Source: Sipunculus nudus
Lineage: Eukaryota; Annelida; Sipuncula; Golfingiida; Sipunculidae
Assembly: GCA_026874595.1 (NCBI GenBank)
Contig: CM049321.1
Location: forward strand, 14,031,479-14,095,478
Reading direction: 5' to 3'
Length of the DNA: 64,000 nt
In this document: piece by piece, positions 22,286 to 35,428 of the stretch
Layout of the letters: each line of letters begins with the position of its first letter
How positions within the stretch are numbered: the first letter of the stretch is position 1
The notes under the pieces: model-generated
Told to the model about the DNA's origin: nothing
The model's database searches: none
The model's input: only the letters and a program-made list of their open reading frames with translations
Translations under genes and position numbers: made by a program

Positions 22286-23011
22286 ATATAAACAGACTCT
22301 AAAATCACTCTAAACTGGTCAAAATGTTAGAGGAGCCGTCATATAATCATGAGCGTAACTTGTTAATACCATTTCTCTTTAGTGACTATAACATATTTAT
22401 ATTTATTTCTTTGTTCCAATTTGAATTATATGTGAGCGAAAGAGAAGATACATGGAAAATATAAGTATAATTAAGACACTTTGGACAAATCACTCGAAGA
22501 CATCTTCAGTGAGTGACATCTTCAGCCGCACTAAAGAAAAAATCATTTTATCAAACTGGAATGAAATGCAATACTATTTGGAGGTGACATATGGCGTAAC
22601 CGAAAACCCTAATTAGGACCGCAATGAAAAGTGCAAGTTCCGATACTCATTTTATCCATAAAATGGGATGTATACATTTAACAAATTTAAATAAGGTGAC
22701 AATAACATAATATAAGAACAAAAAAAGGGAAATGTTTTTAGTTTTCTGTATTGAACCGCCAAGATGACTGAAAGTTGAACTGAAAACAATCTCATTCAAA
22801 ATGTTTTTAAGATAAATCATTCCACTGAATTGAAATCGAATCGAATTCGGGATGTGGAACCAAAGAAGAGACGGATTGTTCTTGATGGGTTTCATGGCGG
22901 AAAGACGGATAGACAGGATGTTTGGGCTATTTCTAATTAGCACCACATGATCAGAAATAATTAAACTGAAGCTAAAAATCATTGAAAAAAAGTTGAACCA
23001 AGCGTAGAAAA

Positions 23012-23235
23012 TAGGGTATTACGTTTCAAGCATATGTTAATTCTGAGCCAGGTTTCGATATAATATTTCATAGAAATCTCATAAGTGGAATCAAAGTCTA
23101 TAATTCTATTTGTTAATTTTTATTTATTTATATACTTATTTCATTGGCAATATATGAATATTATTCTCTGAATAGGGGGGGGGGGGAGATGGGTGATACA
23201 TTGACCGTCCCTCATCCCCCTATATTTACGCCCCG
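23012..23235. repeat. Second copy of the dispersed repeat at 380-600, with poly-G
   Basis: It shares GTTAATTCTGAGCCAGGTT-type sequence, the following ATATTTC.TAGA block and the terminal CCCCcTATATTTACGCCCC-like motif with 380-600. A poly-G run lies at 23176-23188. Confidence 0.45.
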
Positions 23236-23473
23236 CCCTTGCAAAAAAGAAAATAATCATAGGTCGCAGATCGCAGATCTGTACTGTGCATTACAAATAG
23301 GAGTGGAAATGCATGTCAGCTGTATTTTCCTGCGTCTTACTTTTTTCTTCTTTAATTTTTCTTCAACTACTGAGATTCTGGACAAAGATAATTTCAGACC
23401 ATATCACAGTAAAGTTTCATATTTAATACTTGGTGGGGCAAAGATTCTATAAAGTGGCGAAAGACAGACCCCT

Positions 23474-23475
<2 letters not shown>

Positions 23476-23516
<41 letters not shown>
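23476..23516. repeat. (TA)n microsatellite
   Basis: About 20 consecutive TA units. Confidence 0.95.
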
Positions 23517-23518
<2 letters not shown>

Positions 23519-24034
23519 TAAAGTATCATAAGAGTTCCTTCCTTGAAAGGACACTTGCATTTATGATCTTATTATTACTTAAGAGCTCCTTAATTTTTCG
23601 CAGAACTGCATTAAATCTAATAAGGCCCGTAGGTTTGATAGCTGTCTAACTTGAGCAGGTGCGTTAATCTGCACCAGAACAGCCATTCAGAGCACATAAT
23701 CGCGTGTAAACAAGCCAGAAAATGTGAAACATCACATTTAGACAGGCTGTTAAACTCAGGTATGCAGTGTGCAGGCAGTTTAGTCCACAGGCTAAACAAT
23801 CGGCAGGGGAAATTGATCTTTGGTAACATTCTGCAGAACTACTCGCTTTAAAAATACTCTTCTGCATGCAGTATTAAACCACTTTTTTAACACACATCTG
23901 TGACAACCATAGAGAACAACAGATCAACAGTTAATACAGAAGAGCAACCCGAACTTTTGTATAACAGACCGTCTAAATTGTTTAAACATAAAATTGGAAC
24001 AGGATAAACACTCCGACGTCACAACTCGTTCTCG

Positions 24035-24042
24035 TATAAAAG
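24035..24042 (+). promoter_or_regulatory. TATA-like box, possible LTR promoter
   Basis: TATAAAAG preceded by a CRE-like GACGTCAC (about 24015-24022), about 1.56 kb upstream of the gag-like ATG at 25605. A TGTGACAACC at about 23901 could be the start of the 5' LTR of the gypsy element. No second LTR copy was found, so this is a suggestion only. Confidence 0.25.
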
Positions 24043-24496
24043 CACCAAGCTGAAAATCTCACGTGGGCTGCACCTTAGTTTTTGACTGTTACGATGTCTC
24101 ACCAGGCCTAGTTTAGGATGTTATTCTGTTATTCTTTTCGTATGGACAGATACCGGTGAAATGTGTTGTGTTTTGTGAATTGCTCCTCCGAAGCCCCCGG
24201 GGTCGTATTTTGACTATGTAATTCGTGAATTGGAGAAACCCTGAATCTAATTATTCCGTTTATTATAAATATGGGTGTCTCACCTGGACAGTTTTTGTTT
24301 ATGTAACCGGAACGAACCATTTTATTATTATGCATATTGTAAATAATGTTTGTGTTAATATAAGTATTATCAATTAATATAAATATTATAATTTATAAAT
24401 AATATTATTAATTTTTAATGTAATGAATTGCAACTCAACAACAAATTCCTGACATTTAAAGCAAATAAATGTTATCTTATCTTAACTTATTATATA

Positions 24497-24498
24497 GA

Positions 24499-24560
<62 letters not shown>
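24497..24560. repeat. (TA)n microsatellite
   Basis: About 31 consecutive TA units. The open frame across it is an artefact of Tyr/Ile alternation. Confidence 0.95.
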
Positions 24561-24563
<3 letters not shown>

Positions 24564-25052
24564 CACCGGAGAAATATGACTTGGTTGTATTGTTGTTTAA
24601 TGATGATTTATTTTTTTATAATTCATTGTACAATAATAAAGAGGAGGCCTATCATGTTTAGATGGTATCGTTAGAACTAAAGTTAGAGAAAACACGTGTC
24701 TTGTTTGTTTTAAATTTCAGTACGGTTTATTCTTGGGATCCGTTTCTGTCTAGAAGATCTCTATTGTAACGTTGTTTATTGTAGACTAGAAAGCAACAGA
24801 ACCTGCTTAGTACGATCTATGGGGGCATGTCCATCTTTATATTCATGTAATTATTGACTTAGATATTCACAGCAAAGTGTGACGTGAGATGCTTGACATT
24901 CCACTGTCACGTGGTTGCGATGGTCGTGTTTAGGAGCTGTGTAAACGAAAAAGACTTCCGTTTAAAGTTTAATTAACCGACTTAGTGATTTTTGTGATGC
25001 TTATCGGATACTTGTGATGATCATTTTTTTTTATTTATGGAGCGCCTCTTCA

Positions 25053-25091
<39 letters not shown>

Positions 25092-25604
25092 CTGTATACA
25101 TTTTTAACTATACTGATTTGTTTTGTTAACTAATGACTTATTCATCTTTTGGGGTGTATGTATTTAGCCGGTTTTGCGGTGTGTCATTTTATTGGCGAGC
25201 GCGTTTCCAGGATTTCTCGCCACATGTATTCTAAACATTCTTTCATGATTTATTTAGCCAGTGGAGAGCTAACATCCTGTCAGGAATTTTATTCCCTGAG
25301 TATTTGGTGAAACTTTCATATTGATTATTGATGAAACATCTTTGAACAGTTTAGTATTTTGTAATATTTGAAACTGAGAGTCACACGACAGATAGGCGGT
25401 TCCTTTTAATTGGTGTACTCAGACTTTAGTAACACATACGCGATGTTCATCCATCCTTCCGTGCGTCTTTTGATTTTCGGTGCAGCCCATGTCTGATTGT
25501 AAGGATACGACCGGTTCACATTGTCAGCGTTCCATCATAACGTTTAAGGATTTTTGTGTTTGTTACGCGGTTCACTTGCTTAGTCGATCAGTTTAGCCGT
25601 AAAC

Positions 25605-27960
25605 ATGAAATCTTTGAAGTCCATTATCGAATGTGGGCAAATGTCAGGGCAGAAGGACGATGCCCTGCAAGTATTTTTGTTAAAAGGGTGTAGTGGCTTG
25701 AGAAGCCAAGCAGGAAGACGCAAATCGCGATAAGAGGGCTAGACGGAGATAGACGAAACGTGAACAGAGTTTGACGGAACGGGAACGTGAAGCAGCAGAG
25801 CGAGAACGAGAGCGTTAACATGAAACCGGAGCCCACGAAATAGAGATGCTGGAATTATAGTCAGTTATCAATAAAGAGTCTAGCGATGAGGGCGATAGTG
25901 AACAGATGAGGAGTAGGCAATCGGACCAGAAACTCAAGCTCCCTCCTTTTGATGAGCAGCTCGATAAGCTAAATGCATTTCTAGAGTTGTTTGAACTGTT
26001 AGCCTTGTGTCGAAACTACGATCGAGATAGCTTGGCCATATAATTTCTTTGTTGCGTGGTAAGGCGTTTGATACTTATGAGCTGTTACTATTTAGCGACG
26101 CCATGGATAACAATAGTTAGCTCTTTTAAAGCGTTACAATTTGACTGAGGAGGGTTATTTTAACAAGTTTTGTACTTGTAGGCCAGAGAGTGGCGAAACA
26201 TTTCGTGGTTCGGCTTGGTGGATACCTTGGCCAGTGGATTGAGATAGCAGTTAAAGGCGATGATTTCAACCTCTTAGTTGACTCGCTAGAACGCGAACGT
26301 ATTGGAACTGTTGCAGCAATGATCTCTCTATATTTTTTGGATACAGTATCCTAGTATAGATAGCATGGCCGTTTTACGGAGGCGCACGGCTACCACAGTC
26401 AAGTTCCCGTGGTAGTTCACCCAAGCAGGGAAGCAAGTAACTCAGCCGAGAGAACAACGTGATGTAGATTATGGATCACGTGAACCGTCAGTTAAGCCAT
26501 CAGGAGGCTTACGTTGCTTCGTTTTTTAACAGGTTGGGGCATAAGGGCGTGAATATAAACAGACCAGTGCAAGGTATGGGCCAAGGTCTCCCCAACAAGC
26601 GTAGCACTCAGCTGTTGAACAGCGTGGGGCTAAAACGAGTAGTAGTCAGGGGACTAAGCCGAAGGGTAAGCACGAATCTAAGTCCGAGTCGGAAACCGTC
26701 AGTCCCTTTAATCGGGATTTGGATAAACAGGGCCAGTCACTCGGATTGACTGCTCTAGAAGAGGTAGCTCTTCATCCATTTCTTAGGGTTTATTTTACGG
26801 CAAAGCATCCAAGGTGTTATGGATGCTCTACAGCAGGAGTACGTGAAACATATGTGGATCAGGACCAATTCACCGGAGCCAACCTCGAGTGTCGGTTGTT
26901 TGACGGATTGGCTAAGCGTTTTTCTACGGCTAGGCAAGCGACAACAGCGCGTTAGAACGGTCCGGGAAAGTATTACAGATATCCCCAAACTCACCGATTT
27001 CATCGAATTTAACATTCGAATCACGTCTGATACACAAGTGAAGTCGATACCGAATCGTGTTTTGTTTGTTTTGAGAGAGATTATGTGTTCAGAAATCAAC
27101 CAGATGTTAAAGTTAGGCATAATCGATAAATCGAGGTAGAGTTTTGCACCACCATGCATTATGCTGCGTCAACCAGACGTAAACATATGATTAGTGATCG
27201 ATTTCCGTAAATTGAACCAGTCGGTCTTATTCGACTTTAAACCGATGCCTGAACCATAAACACTGTTCACGGAAGTAGCTAAAAGGCGATACTTTACCAA
27301 GATTAATCTGATGAGAGGCTACTGACAGATTCCGATGTCAGAGGAATCTAGAGACAAAACAGAATTCGTAACGCCTGACGGACAGTACTATTTCAGGGTC
27401 CATTCGATTTAGTGACGGCCGGAACAGTATATACCTGCATGATGCGAAAGTTGTTCAGCGACATGCCGAACTTGATTTGCTATATAGGCCACGTTCTAAT
27501 ACGAGCGGAAACGTTGGACGAGCATTTATACACCCAGAGAAGTGCTAGCTAGACTGGAAAGAGCCAACCCTGCGGCGAAACAAGCAAAAATATTCGTAGG
27601 TTATCGCAGTCGAGAATTTTTTGGGCCACCTTTTAGGCGCCGGTTACCAAGCTACTACCTCGTCCCTGCTTACGAAAATCCAGAGCGCAGATAGACTGAA
27701 AACCAAGAAAGCCTTGCGATCCTTTCTATAGGTATTACCATTTATTACCTGAAGTATGCCAAGATAGCGGTTCCGCTAACGGACATTAAACGGAAAGGAC
27801 AGTCTAAAAAATTGGACTGGAAAGAGGTCCATGAGAATGCGTACTGTTCATTTCAGCTAAGCTTGCTGATCCCCCATTCTAAGACTGACGGATATCAGTA
27901 TGCGGTTCTATCTGCAATGCGCGCCAGTTTAGGTGTAATCTGATGATTGGCAAGTCTGCA
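25605..27960 (+). pseudogene. Degenerate Ty3/gypsy retrotransposon (gag-pol)
   Basis: A gag-like start is at 25605 (MKSLKSIIECG), followed by an Arg/Glu-rich stretch (about 25730-25830) and KLKLPPFDEQLDKLNAFLEL-like sequence near 25930. Pol motifs follow in broken frames: VIDFRKLNQSV (27195-27230), YFTKINLMRGY (about 27292-27325), FVTPDGQYYFRV (27367-27402), MMRKLFSDMPNLICYIGHVLI (27440-27500), and the RNase-H connection KTKKALRSFL / YYLKYAKIAVPLTDIKRKG (27703-27800). At the YxDD position the two aspartates read Gly-His, so the catalytic site is lost. Stops and frameshifts are numerous. No integrase core, CCHC knuckle or 3' LTR was recognised. A possible primer-binding region (ATTGGCGAGCGCG) lies near 25190. 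Confidence 0.75.
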
Positions 27961-28253
27961 TTCATTAGAGTGTGGACAGCTGAGAGATGATAACTGAAAG
28001 CGTAAATAGTCGATTTCTGAGGAAGGGCACACAATTACCTATGGACTGGTCATCCAGTGATCTTTTATCATTTGTGAACGCTTCCAGTTGCAGGCCAAAA
28101 CATTTTCTACAGGCGTCTTCGTCAGGTGGTAATTCGAAGAAGCCTGTGTGCTTCAAATGCTTTTGCGTAAATAAACATGTAAGTGTATTTAAAAGGCGTC
28201 ACTCTTTATCTTTACCTACGCTTCAACAATAGACTAACACGGCTATACCACTT

Positions 28254-28255
28254 AT

Positions 28256-28290
<35 letters not shown>

Positions 28291-28300
28291 TTATTTATAT
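28254..28300. repeat. (TA)n-rich microsatellite
   Basis: Interrupted TA tract with TTTA breaks. It follows a Cys-containing open frame (27987-28232) whose origin I do not recognise. Confidence 0.85.
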
Positions 28301-29380
28301 ATATCTGAAAAAAAACACTGTAAATTCACAACAGTCTGTTTCACGGGATGCGACCCGATCATCAAGAAAAAATGGTTAGAATGAAGCTAACGGCGTGGTT
28401 TGAAAAGCCGAGACTTTACGAGATTACGAGATTATGCTTTGTGCGATTCGGGGCGGGGCGGGGGGGCGTGTGAAAGACTGACACTGATCCTATCGTCCTC
28501 GGGGGCACAATAGGATTGGTCGGGGTACACGTGAGATACTGGAACATAACAGGGCAAAGAGGTTATTTGTTGTTTTAATGTTTATATATAATAATACAAA
28601 GATATATACCAGGATGCTCAATTAGCATATTACACTGATTTGTAATAGGGTCTTGGAAGCAAACATATCAGTAGTATACATATGATATAAATACACATAT
28701 ACTATGAAAATACACAATATACAAGGCAAATATGCAATATAAAAGGCAAATATACTATACTTTACTCATACCAAGTGGAATCCCCTCGGTAAACTCACCA
28801 TGCTGTAGTGGTAACGCCATGTCCCTCAACACTGAGACCAACTACCTGAACAGGTAAGTCTGCCCAGCGGATCCACGTTTTGGGGGGGGGGGGGGGTTAA
28901 TGGTAGGGGGGCACGCTGAATATTAGTACGAATGCTAGGTTTTAAAATATCTCAGGGTGAATTTGTTTTGATGGCGGCACTTGGAGAGAATTTCAGCTCT
29001 TGAGTTCAACAATGATCCAGGAGGGGCCGTTGCTATAAGTAGCTTTTCAGACAAGCAGATATCACACTTCCTAGTCCCGCCGAAGTAAGGTGCTGCCTTT
29101 GCAGATATTTCCCAGGAGAGCTTGTAATTAATATTGTTGTCTTTTCTGTGACCAAATGTGTTTAGACAGTTCAGTATTTTTAGTATTTTTTATTATCTGG
29201 CGTTATCCTCGGTGCTCTAAGTGTGAAAATGTCAGCTAAATGTGAATGCAGTGATAGCGGCCTCATGAAATAACCCATAAAAGCACAATTAATAGGTGTA
29301 ACTTAAATCCCTGAGGCCATACTAAGTCACTTTATTTTTACATGAGTATTTGTTTATAAGAAAAATGTACGGCTGTCCAA
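28300..29380. other. Intronic sequence, nothing recognised
   Basis: Contains poly-G runs at about 28450-28467 and 28880-28896. No gene or repeat boundary identified. Confidence 0.45.
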
Positions 29381-29431
29381 TTTTTAATATATATTCTGTC
29401 TAATTGTGAGCAATAACTGATGTTCACTAAC

Positions 29432-31954
29432 CTTGCCTGAAGCTGTAAGCCCGATGTATATTGTCCATTTCATTTCGTATGTATTCGTACGTATACGTTT
29501 ATATATGTCCATTTCGTACGTATTATAGTCTTCAGCAAGCCATCGGCGTTTCAGCATCCCTTTTATGAATGACAACTCAAGTTTGTTATCAATTCGCAGC
29601 AAACTACCTCCTTGTTCTTTACATATGTCATTTGCATCATTCCATGTGAGTTCATTATTCTTATTTTTATGGTACGAATAACATGAGGTCCTAAACCTTA
29701 CACTTCTAATAGTTTCACTATCGAGGCACATTTCTTCACTCTTCTCCGGACGTGGTTCCAAATTTTTCTCCAGTTTATAATCTAGTTTAATCATCTGGTC
29801 CCAGTCTCCTGATATTTTAGTAGAAAAAACGTAACTCCATGCTGTTATGTGCTGATATGGCAAATTGTAACCATTTATCCGGAAGGTTAATGCTAGGTTT
29901 ACTTTTATATCCTTGATATATGATATTTCCTCGATTGTAAAAACAAGAGGAGAGCTTTTCTTGTAATCAGGACACTTTATGTTCAAAGAAAAATGATAAT
30001 CCTTGTATAAATGCATTGGTGCTCTTAGCACTATATGGTGGGTTTTAGGCCGATCGATCCTCACGGCGACATTAAGAGCAGAATCAAACACCTGCATGGC
30101 CGAATGGTCAATATGCGCATATTGATACTTTTGTATTATACTACTGATTTCCATAATGTACCCTCTTGTAGTGACATCGCATTTGCATACATAAGAAAGC
30201 CTATGGAAATAGCTATCGTGAATATTTTCCGATCTTTTGAGAGTAAAATCACACCCACTTATTTCAGTATGTCTGGATAAGAAATTTAACTGTTTTAGAC
30301 TAGTGGCCACAAAAATGTTTTGATTAGTGCGGCATGGTAGCTCTGATGGTAAACCCTGGAACTGAAAACAAATTCCATCCTTTGCAAATAACATAATTTT
30401 CCCAAAATAATTAAGTCTCCGTAATCCACGTAATTCGATTTCACGTACTATTTTGAAATTGAATATACCAAAGCATGGGGTCTCTGTGATAGTAAAAGTA
30501 ACTGAAGTTGTGTTTGTTGGCCCGTAGGAATAAAACAAGACTTTCAGGGAATGTCCAGTGGAATGAATCGAGGGACTTGGTTCCTTGAAGAAATTATTTG
30601 CTGAAAGGGTACCACAGAAAGGTCCATATTTCTCATCGCTGCTATCCTTTCCGTTCCAAATTATGATGCCTTCGTTTGCGCAGTTATCTACATTTGGACC
30701 ATCAAAATTATATTTTTCCAGTTTGAAGGATAAATATAAATTTGAAGACTTGAAATCATAAAATGAAAACCTGGGTAATGGATTACCAACCATTGATTCA
30801 GTTATTGTGCTATTTCCGTCCGCTTTTATATCAACAGTTTGACCGTTATGTTTTGCAAAGCTTTCATAGAAAGCATCGAAATATCTGATAGTGCAGGAGC
30901 GGGGTTGTTTAAGCCGCACATGTACCTGAAATCCACTAGAGATGATGTTTTTATGATACATTTCTTTCCCTCTGTCACTTTGTAATATCAAACCAGCACT
31001 GAACGGTCCGTCGTTTATATCAATTTTAATGCTGTTTCCGACAAGACACGAGCTGTTTAACTGCCAAGTTAAATTTATTTTAGTGGTCTCTTCAACACGT
31101 ATATACCATTCGTAAATGATATTTTGTTTCTCTACTATGTTTGGCTTAGCTGGTGGTACATTGAATGATCCGATAGGGGCACTCAATTTCATTGGTGGTG
31201 ACATCTTTAAATCTGCTCCGTCTACTCCTTGATATTTTATTCTAAATCCAGTACTCGGCATCGAGTCGTTAAAACGAAAGTTTATTCGCACTTTGTTCGA
31301 AGCTGTGACACTTGTCCAGGTAGTTCTTTTCCCACATACAGTGTATGCTTTTTCTTCCTCGGTGTCATCCACGAAATTGTAAATAGCCAGTGAGTCACAT
31401 AAGCATTGTTCTCCGCAGAGTTGTATGTTCATGAGGTCAAAGTTGAGGATTATTTGTTTTCCAACATCGATTTTTATCGTCCAATTACAGTTCAGTTTTC
31501 GGCCACTCCCTGAGGTTTTATATGTAATACTTCCACAAGCAGATGTCAGATGACCAAAGGAACCACAGCCGGAAGCACCAAAACCGAGATCACACACTGG
31601 CAAAAGACTGGATCTTGTATTTATATCCAAGAAGGGCAAATTATTCCGGCTTAGGAACAACTTATAAGCCTCATATACACATTCCTTCCTTGTGCTATCG
31701 TAAGTTTCGCACAACGTTATATCATATATATCTATGCCAGGGGGTAATTCTGGTTTCGACAAGATTTTTCTCAAAGATTCGTTCACTGATGCGAGTTGAA
31801 GCAAAGCGGAATTCTTAATTGCTCGATATTGTGGTTTTGAACTTTCATCTATCATGCACGTTGTAGATTCCTCATTAATAACAGTATCTCTGGCAAATTC
31901 CAGTTGTGTCATGATAATTCCTGTCATTGACAACATAAAACCCAAAAACGCCAT
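29432..31954 (-). CDS. CUB / C-type-lectin / LDLa / LRR / 7TM receptor, 5' coding exon (residues 1-841)
   Basis: This exon encodes the extracellular N-terminal 841 residues of the large receptor completed by the exon at 7595-10846. Residues 1-20 are hydrophobic and fit a signal peptide. A CUB domain spans about 140-242, with paired cysteines at C140/C156 and C180/C207. A second, degenerate CUB-like segment lies at about 380-490, with an FCGTLS motif near 446-451. A C-type-lectin domain starts near C758, with its helix around residues 771-795 and an IGLT core at 833-836. The open frame runs on to 29384, but the lectin fold breaks at the donor AAG|GTTAGT (intron starts at 29431), so I end the exon at 29432 in phase 0. 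The ATG at 31954-31952 is the first in frame. A possible acceptor (CACTTTTTCAG) lies 27 bases upstream of it with an in-frame stop beyond, so a non-coding 5' exon is likely. Family membership is recognition; ligand unknown. Confidence 0.85.
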
Positions 31955-31999
31955 TTCGATCGCCAGTTCCCAGCAAAATATCTGAAAAAGTGTGATAGT

Positions 32000-33190
32000 T
32001 TACAAAAAATTAAGCAAATTATTAAATAAATTTTAATGTATAAGTATAATCATTTTAATACATGACAACAGAATAAAGAAGGGAAAAATCAGTACACTGA
32101 TTAAAATAAACTGTTTTGTTAATCTAATACTCTGTCTATATATTACCGGATATTGGCACACTTGTGTTACAAAGTCACCATATTTATTTCCTTTCATATA
32201 TAATCATATATATGAGCAATATTACATTTTAAGTGGATTGATAATCTCGATCGGTCATCAACTGAATCGGTGCGACACCCGACTTTATGAACAAACTTGT
32301 AAGGAAATATCCAGTACATGTCGCTCCTGTGGAAGCAACTACAAACTTTTTATACTAACAGATGGTTAGACAGCCTATCGGGATCGACTAAAGGACACAC
32401 TGGCTAATAAAAAGCATGATTCCTATAGTGTGCTGGGGGGGGGGGGGGGGGTGTTAACCAACCATGAAATTACAACATGATAAATCTGGCACCAGAAGAA
32501 CCCATAAAAAAATCTTAATTAAACCAATATGGGTGAGAGTAATCAGGTTAATATCTCCTTGCTAGGTTGGGGCTTCCTACTTATATAGTGTAGAAATTAT
32601 GAAAGTTTTGGATGCATTGCGCAATCATGCATCTTAAGTGAAATCCGGCTCGTGCTTGGTATTAAGCGCTCATTCTTCTATTCTACACCTTTTTAGGCAA
32701 AACTATGTGGACGAACCCCCCCTGCGCACCCTCATTTACCCCCTTTAATCAAACGTGTTGAGTACATAAACATTTTTACCGGATTTGAGGTGTAGGAGGA
32801 CTGCAATTGTGAGATCCCATCGCGCATGAATTTTGTTTTTTTTCAAACTTTACCATCAATCGGTATATCAAATTCATAAGTCCGAGATACAGAATTTATT
32901 TATTAGTATAACAGGCACATTATCGTAGTTTGGAGGTAAAGGTTTACGTGCTCTATCAGCCATATCATATATTTGAACAGATGTATCCATGCATTAAGTA
33001 AGCCAACATAGGTAACACCACTTCACAATTCATTCTGATATAATAATATAAGAATCAGACGTATGACCCTTGTGAGGGGTATAAAAGTCGAGAGTGTGAT
33101 TTTAAGCTCTTTGTATATTAAACATCCTAACCGTAGTTTCACACCCTTAAATAATTAAGTTGAACCTGAACGTGTTAGTACTCCTTGAAC
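32000..33190. other. Upstream flank of the receptor gene
   Basis: No core promoter could be assigned. A poly-G run lies at 32435-32451. The stretch near 32298 (CTTGTAAGGAAATATCCAGTA) resembles 33202 (CTTGTAAGGCATTATCCAATA), suggesting that part of the duplication that follows began here. Confidence 0.4.
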
Positions 33191-33199
33191 AGTTATTAC

Positions 33200-35428
33200 A
33201 AAGCTTGTAAGGCATTATCCAATATAGACCGCAAATGTACACTCTAAAGTGAGAGAGAGCAGCCGGGGATGGGGTTGGGTGGGGGTGGAGATAATAAGGG
33301 ACTCACAAGGAAAAATATGATATCCAGCCTCTTATCAAGACAGGTGACAAGTAAATATGTATTACGTAAATACCTAGCGCAGAATATTGTTTACAGATTC
33401 TTTCACGCTTTTACTACTAGTGAGTGTCATTATCTTAAGCAAATGCTTGGCTTGTTTAAGGTTGAACAATATCATTTGCAATATTTTGTAAATATATTAT
33501 TCATGAATATATTAAAGCATTTTGTATCTTGCGTGTATGATGTTAGTTAATCATTGAAGAATGTCCGTTTAAAGGGTTGGTCACTTGTTTTTTATGTTTG
33601 GCACTTCCATTCAGATGGTAGAGACATCTGGCAGAAAACACGAAAATCGGCCACCCAACCTCGCACAAGAAAGTAGCCAATTAAATTTTATTTTAGGTAA
33701 AAACCAATTAACCAATTACTGAAATAAAAAGAATTAACACTAAGACATATCGTTTAAGGTCACCAATGAGGATTAACAACAATAACGATACTTATAATTA
33801 CACAAGATAGGAAATTCAAGAATGTTGGATCACTGAATAATTACATATGTTTTAATTAATAGAAACTGTAGCAGACGAAAAATAGTGACAGAGCTAATTT
33901 AACAATTTTGCCCTTAAGGCTATGATAAGGTCAAAGCTGTAAGCAAATGGTCTCCGGTGTCCCTGTGATAAGGAAGTTGATGTTCAACATTAATAGAAAA
34001 TCGACTTAAATAAGATAAAATATATACTTTGTGGAAGTAGGTAACAAATTAGTAATCTTAATTTGAGTTGGATTAATGCGTGAACTAAGTCGGTGAAAGT
34101 ATTCAATGTATTATCTTTGATAACTGAGAGTTCGAATATGAGAGTATTTGAGAATGAGAAATCATGCAAATGCTGTATGTAGTTAAAGTCCTTATCTGTT
34201 ATATAGATTAAGACAGGTTAGTTAGTATCTTGACAGATCTACTATCTGCTGATTCATGCATGTGTTTTTTTTCACAGATTTGAGCCAGTAAACTTATTTT
34301 TTTTTCAAATTATCGGAAGCGCAAGTTAATTACCGCAGTTGCAGAAGGCAGCCATTTATGTGATACTGGCTTTAAGTGAGTGTCATAGCACGAAATATTG
34401 TCTACAAACCCATTTACAGATCACCCCATAGTGAGTGTATAGACCTTAGTATGTTATGATCATACCCTGTGAGTTTCTTAAGAAAAGTAAACAAACTCTC
34501 CGATTAAAAATGCCAGATTTACTTTACACTCAATTATTCAAATCCGAGACTAAATTACCGTAAATATAACGTTACTGATGCATCACTGACTGAGTTTTAC
34601 AGACTGGCTAAAGACACCCTGACATCTATCCGGCCCTTGTCTTAAGCAATTGTGTGACATTATATGCTAAACAATTTAATTCGAGATTAATTGTAAATAT
34701 ATTATTTGAAAATCTTAAAAAATAAAATGTTTTTATCTTGCGTGTATAATGCTCTTTATCAATGAATAATGCGCGTTTAAAGTTTTGGTCACTTTTTTTA
34801 CATTTCCACTAAACTACATTAGGAGAGCAGGTCGGCAGAGACATCTGGCGGAAAACGCCAATATCTGCCACCCAGACTTTTAACAAGACCAATGCCAATT
34901 TAATATTGTATGGAGGTAAATACAAATAACATCATGCTGAATACGATGTGGCAAAAAAATTCTAAATCTCATTAATGGTAATGAAATATGGACATTTAAA
35001 GCAGTACCTTTGACAATATTATATATGTAAAGCTCCTCTTAGCCCTTGTTAAGCTCAAGCAGTAGCAGAGTCATGTAATTAAGCTTATGCTCATTTTCTC
35101 GATTTAAAAATTAGTAAACTTAATTTCAGTGGAATTAATATGTGAATAAAGTCGGTGAAAGTAGTCAAAGAATAATCTTCGATAACTGAGAGTTCGAATA
35201 TGAAAGAATACTGAATGGGCCGGCCATGTAGTTAAAGTCTTTATCAGTTATATAGCTTAAGACAGTTTAAGAAGTATCTTGACAGATCTACTATCTGCTC
35301 GTTGATTCATGCATGTGTAATTTTAGTTTTGATCAAGTAAACTCATTTTTTCGATCTGATCAGAAGGGCAACTTTATTGCGGCTATTGCAGAACGCGGCC
35401 ATTCATATGATCCTGGCTAAACATGAGT

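Larger units (their letters stand above)
10847..29431 (-). other. 18.6-kb phase-0 intron of the receptor gene
   Basis: On the minus strand the intron starts GTTAGT at 29431 and ends TTTCGTTTACTTCAG at 10847. Joining K841 to the following T-N-R-W-T-D-G gives a continuous lectin-domain core with nothing missing, so no extra exon is needed between them. The intron is filled with mobile elements: a MITE, two pogo-type elements, a multicopy-family pseudogene, a LINE endonuclease scrap, a gypsy remnant and many (TA)n tracts. None of the elements offers an obvious alternative exon that keeps the frame. Confidence 0.8.

Noticed and set aside
24428-24661. 77-codon frame with Tyr-Ile runs
   Set aside because: Translation of a (TA)n microsatellite.
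27987-28232. Cys-containing frame as a gag zinc knuckle
   Set aside because: The cysteine and histidine spacing does not fit CCHC, and it lies after the pol remnant.
29384-29431. C-terminal 15 residues of the CUB-lectin frame
   Set aside because: They follow a consensus donor and do not fit the lectin fold; read as intron.
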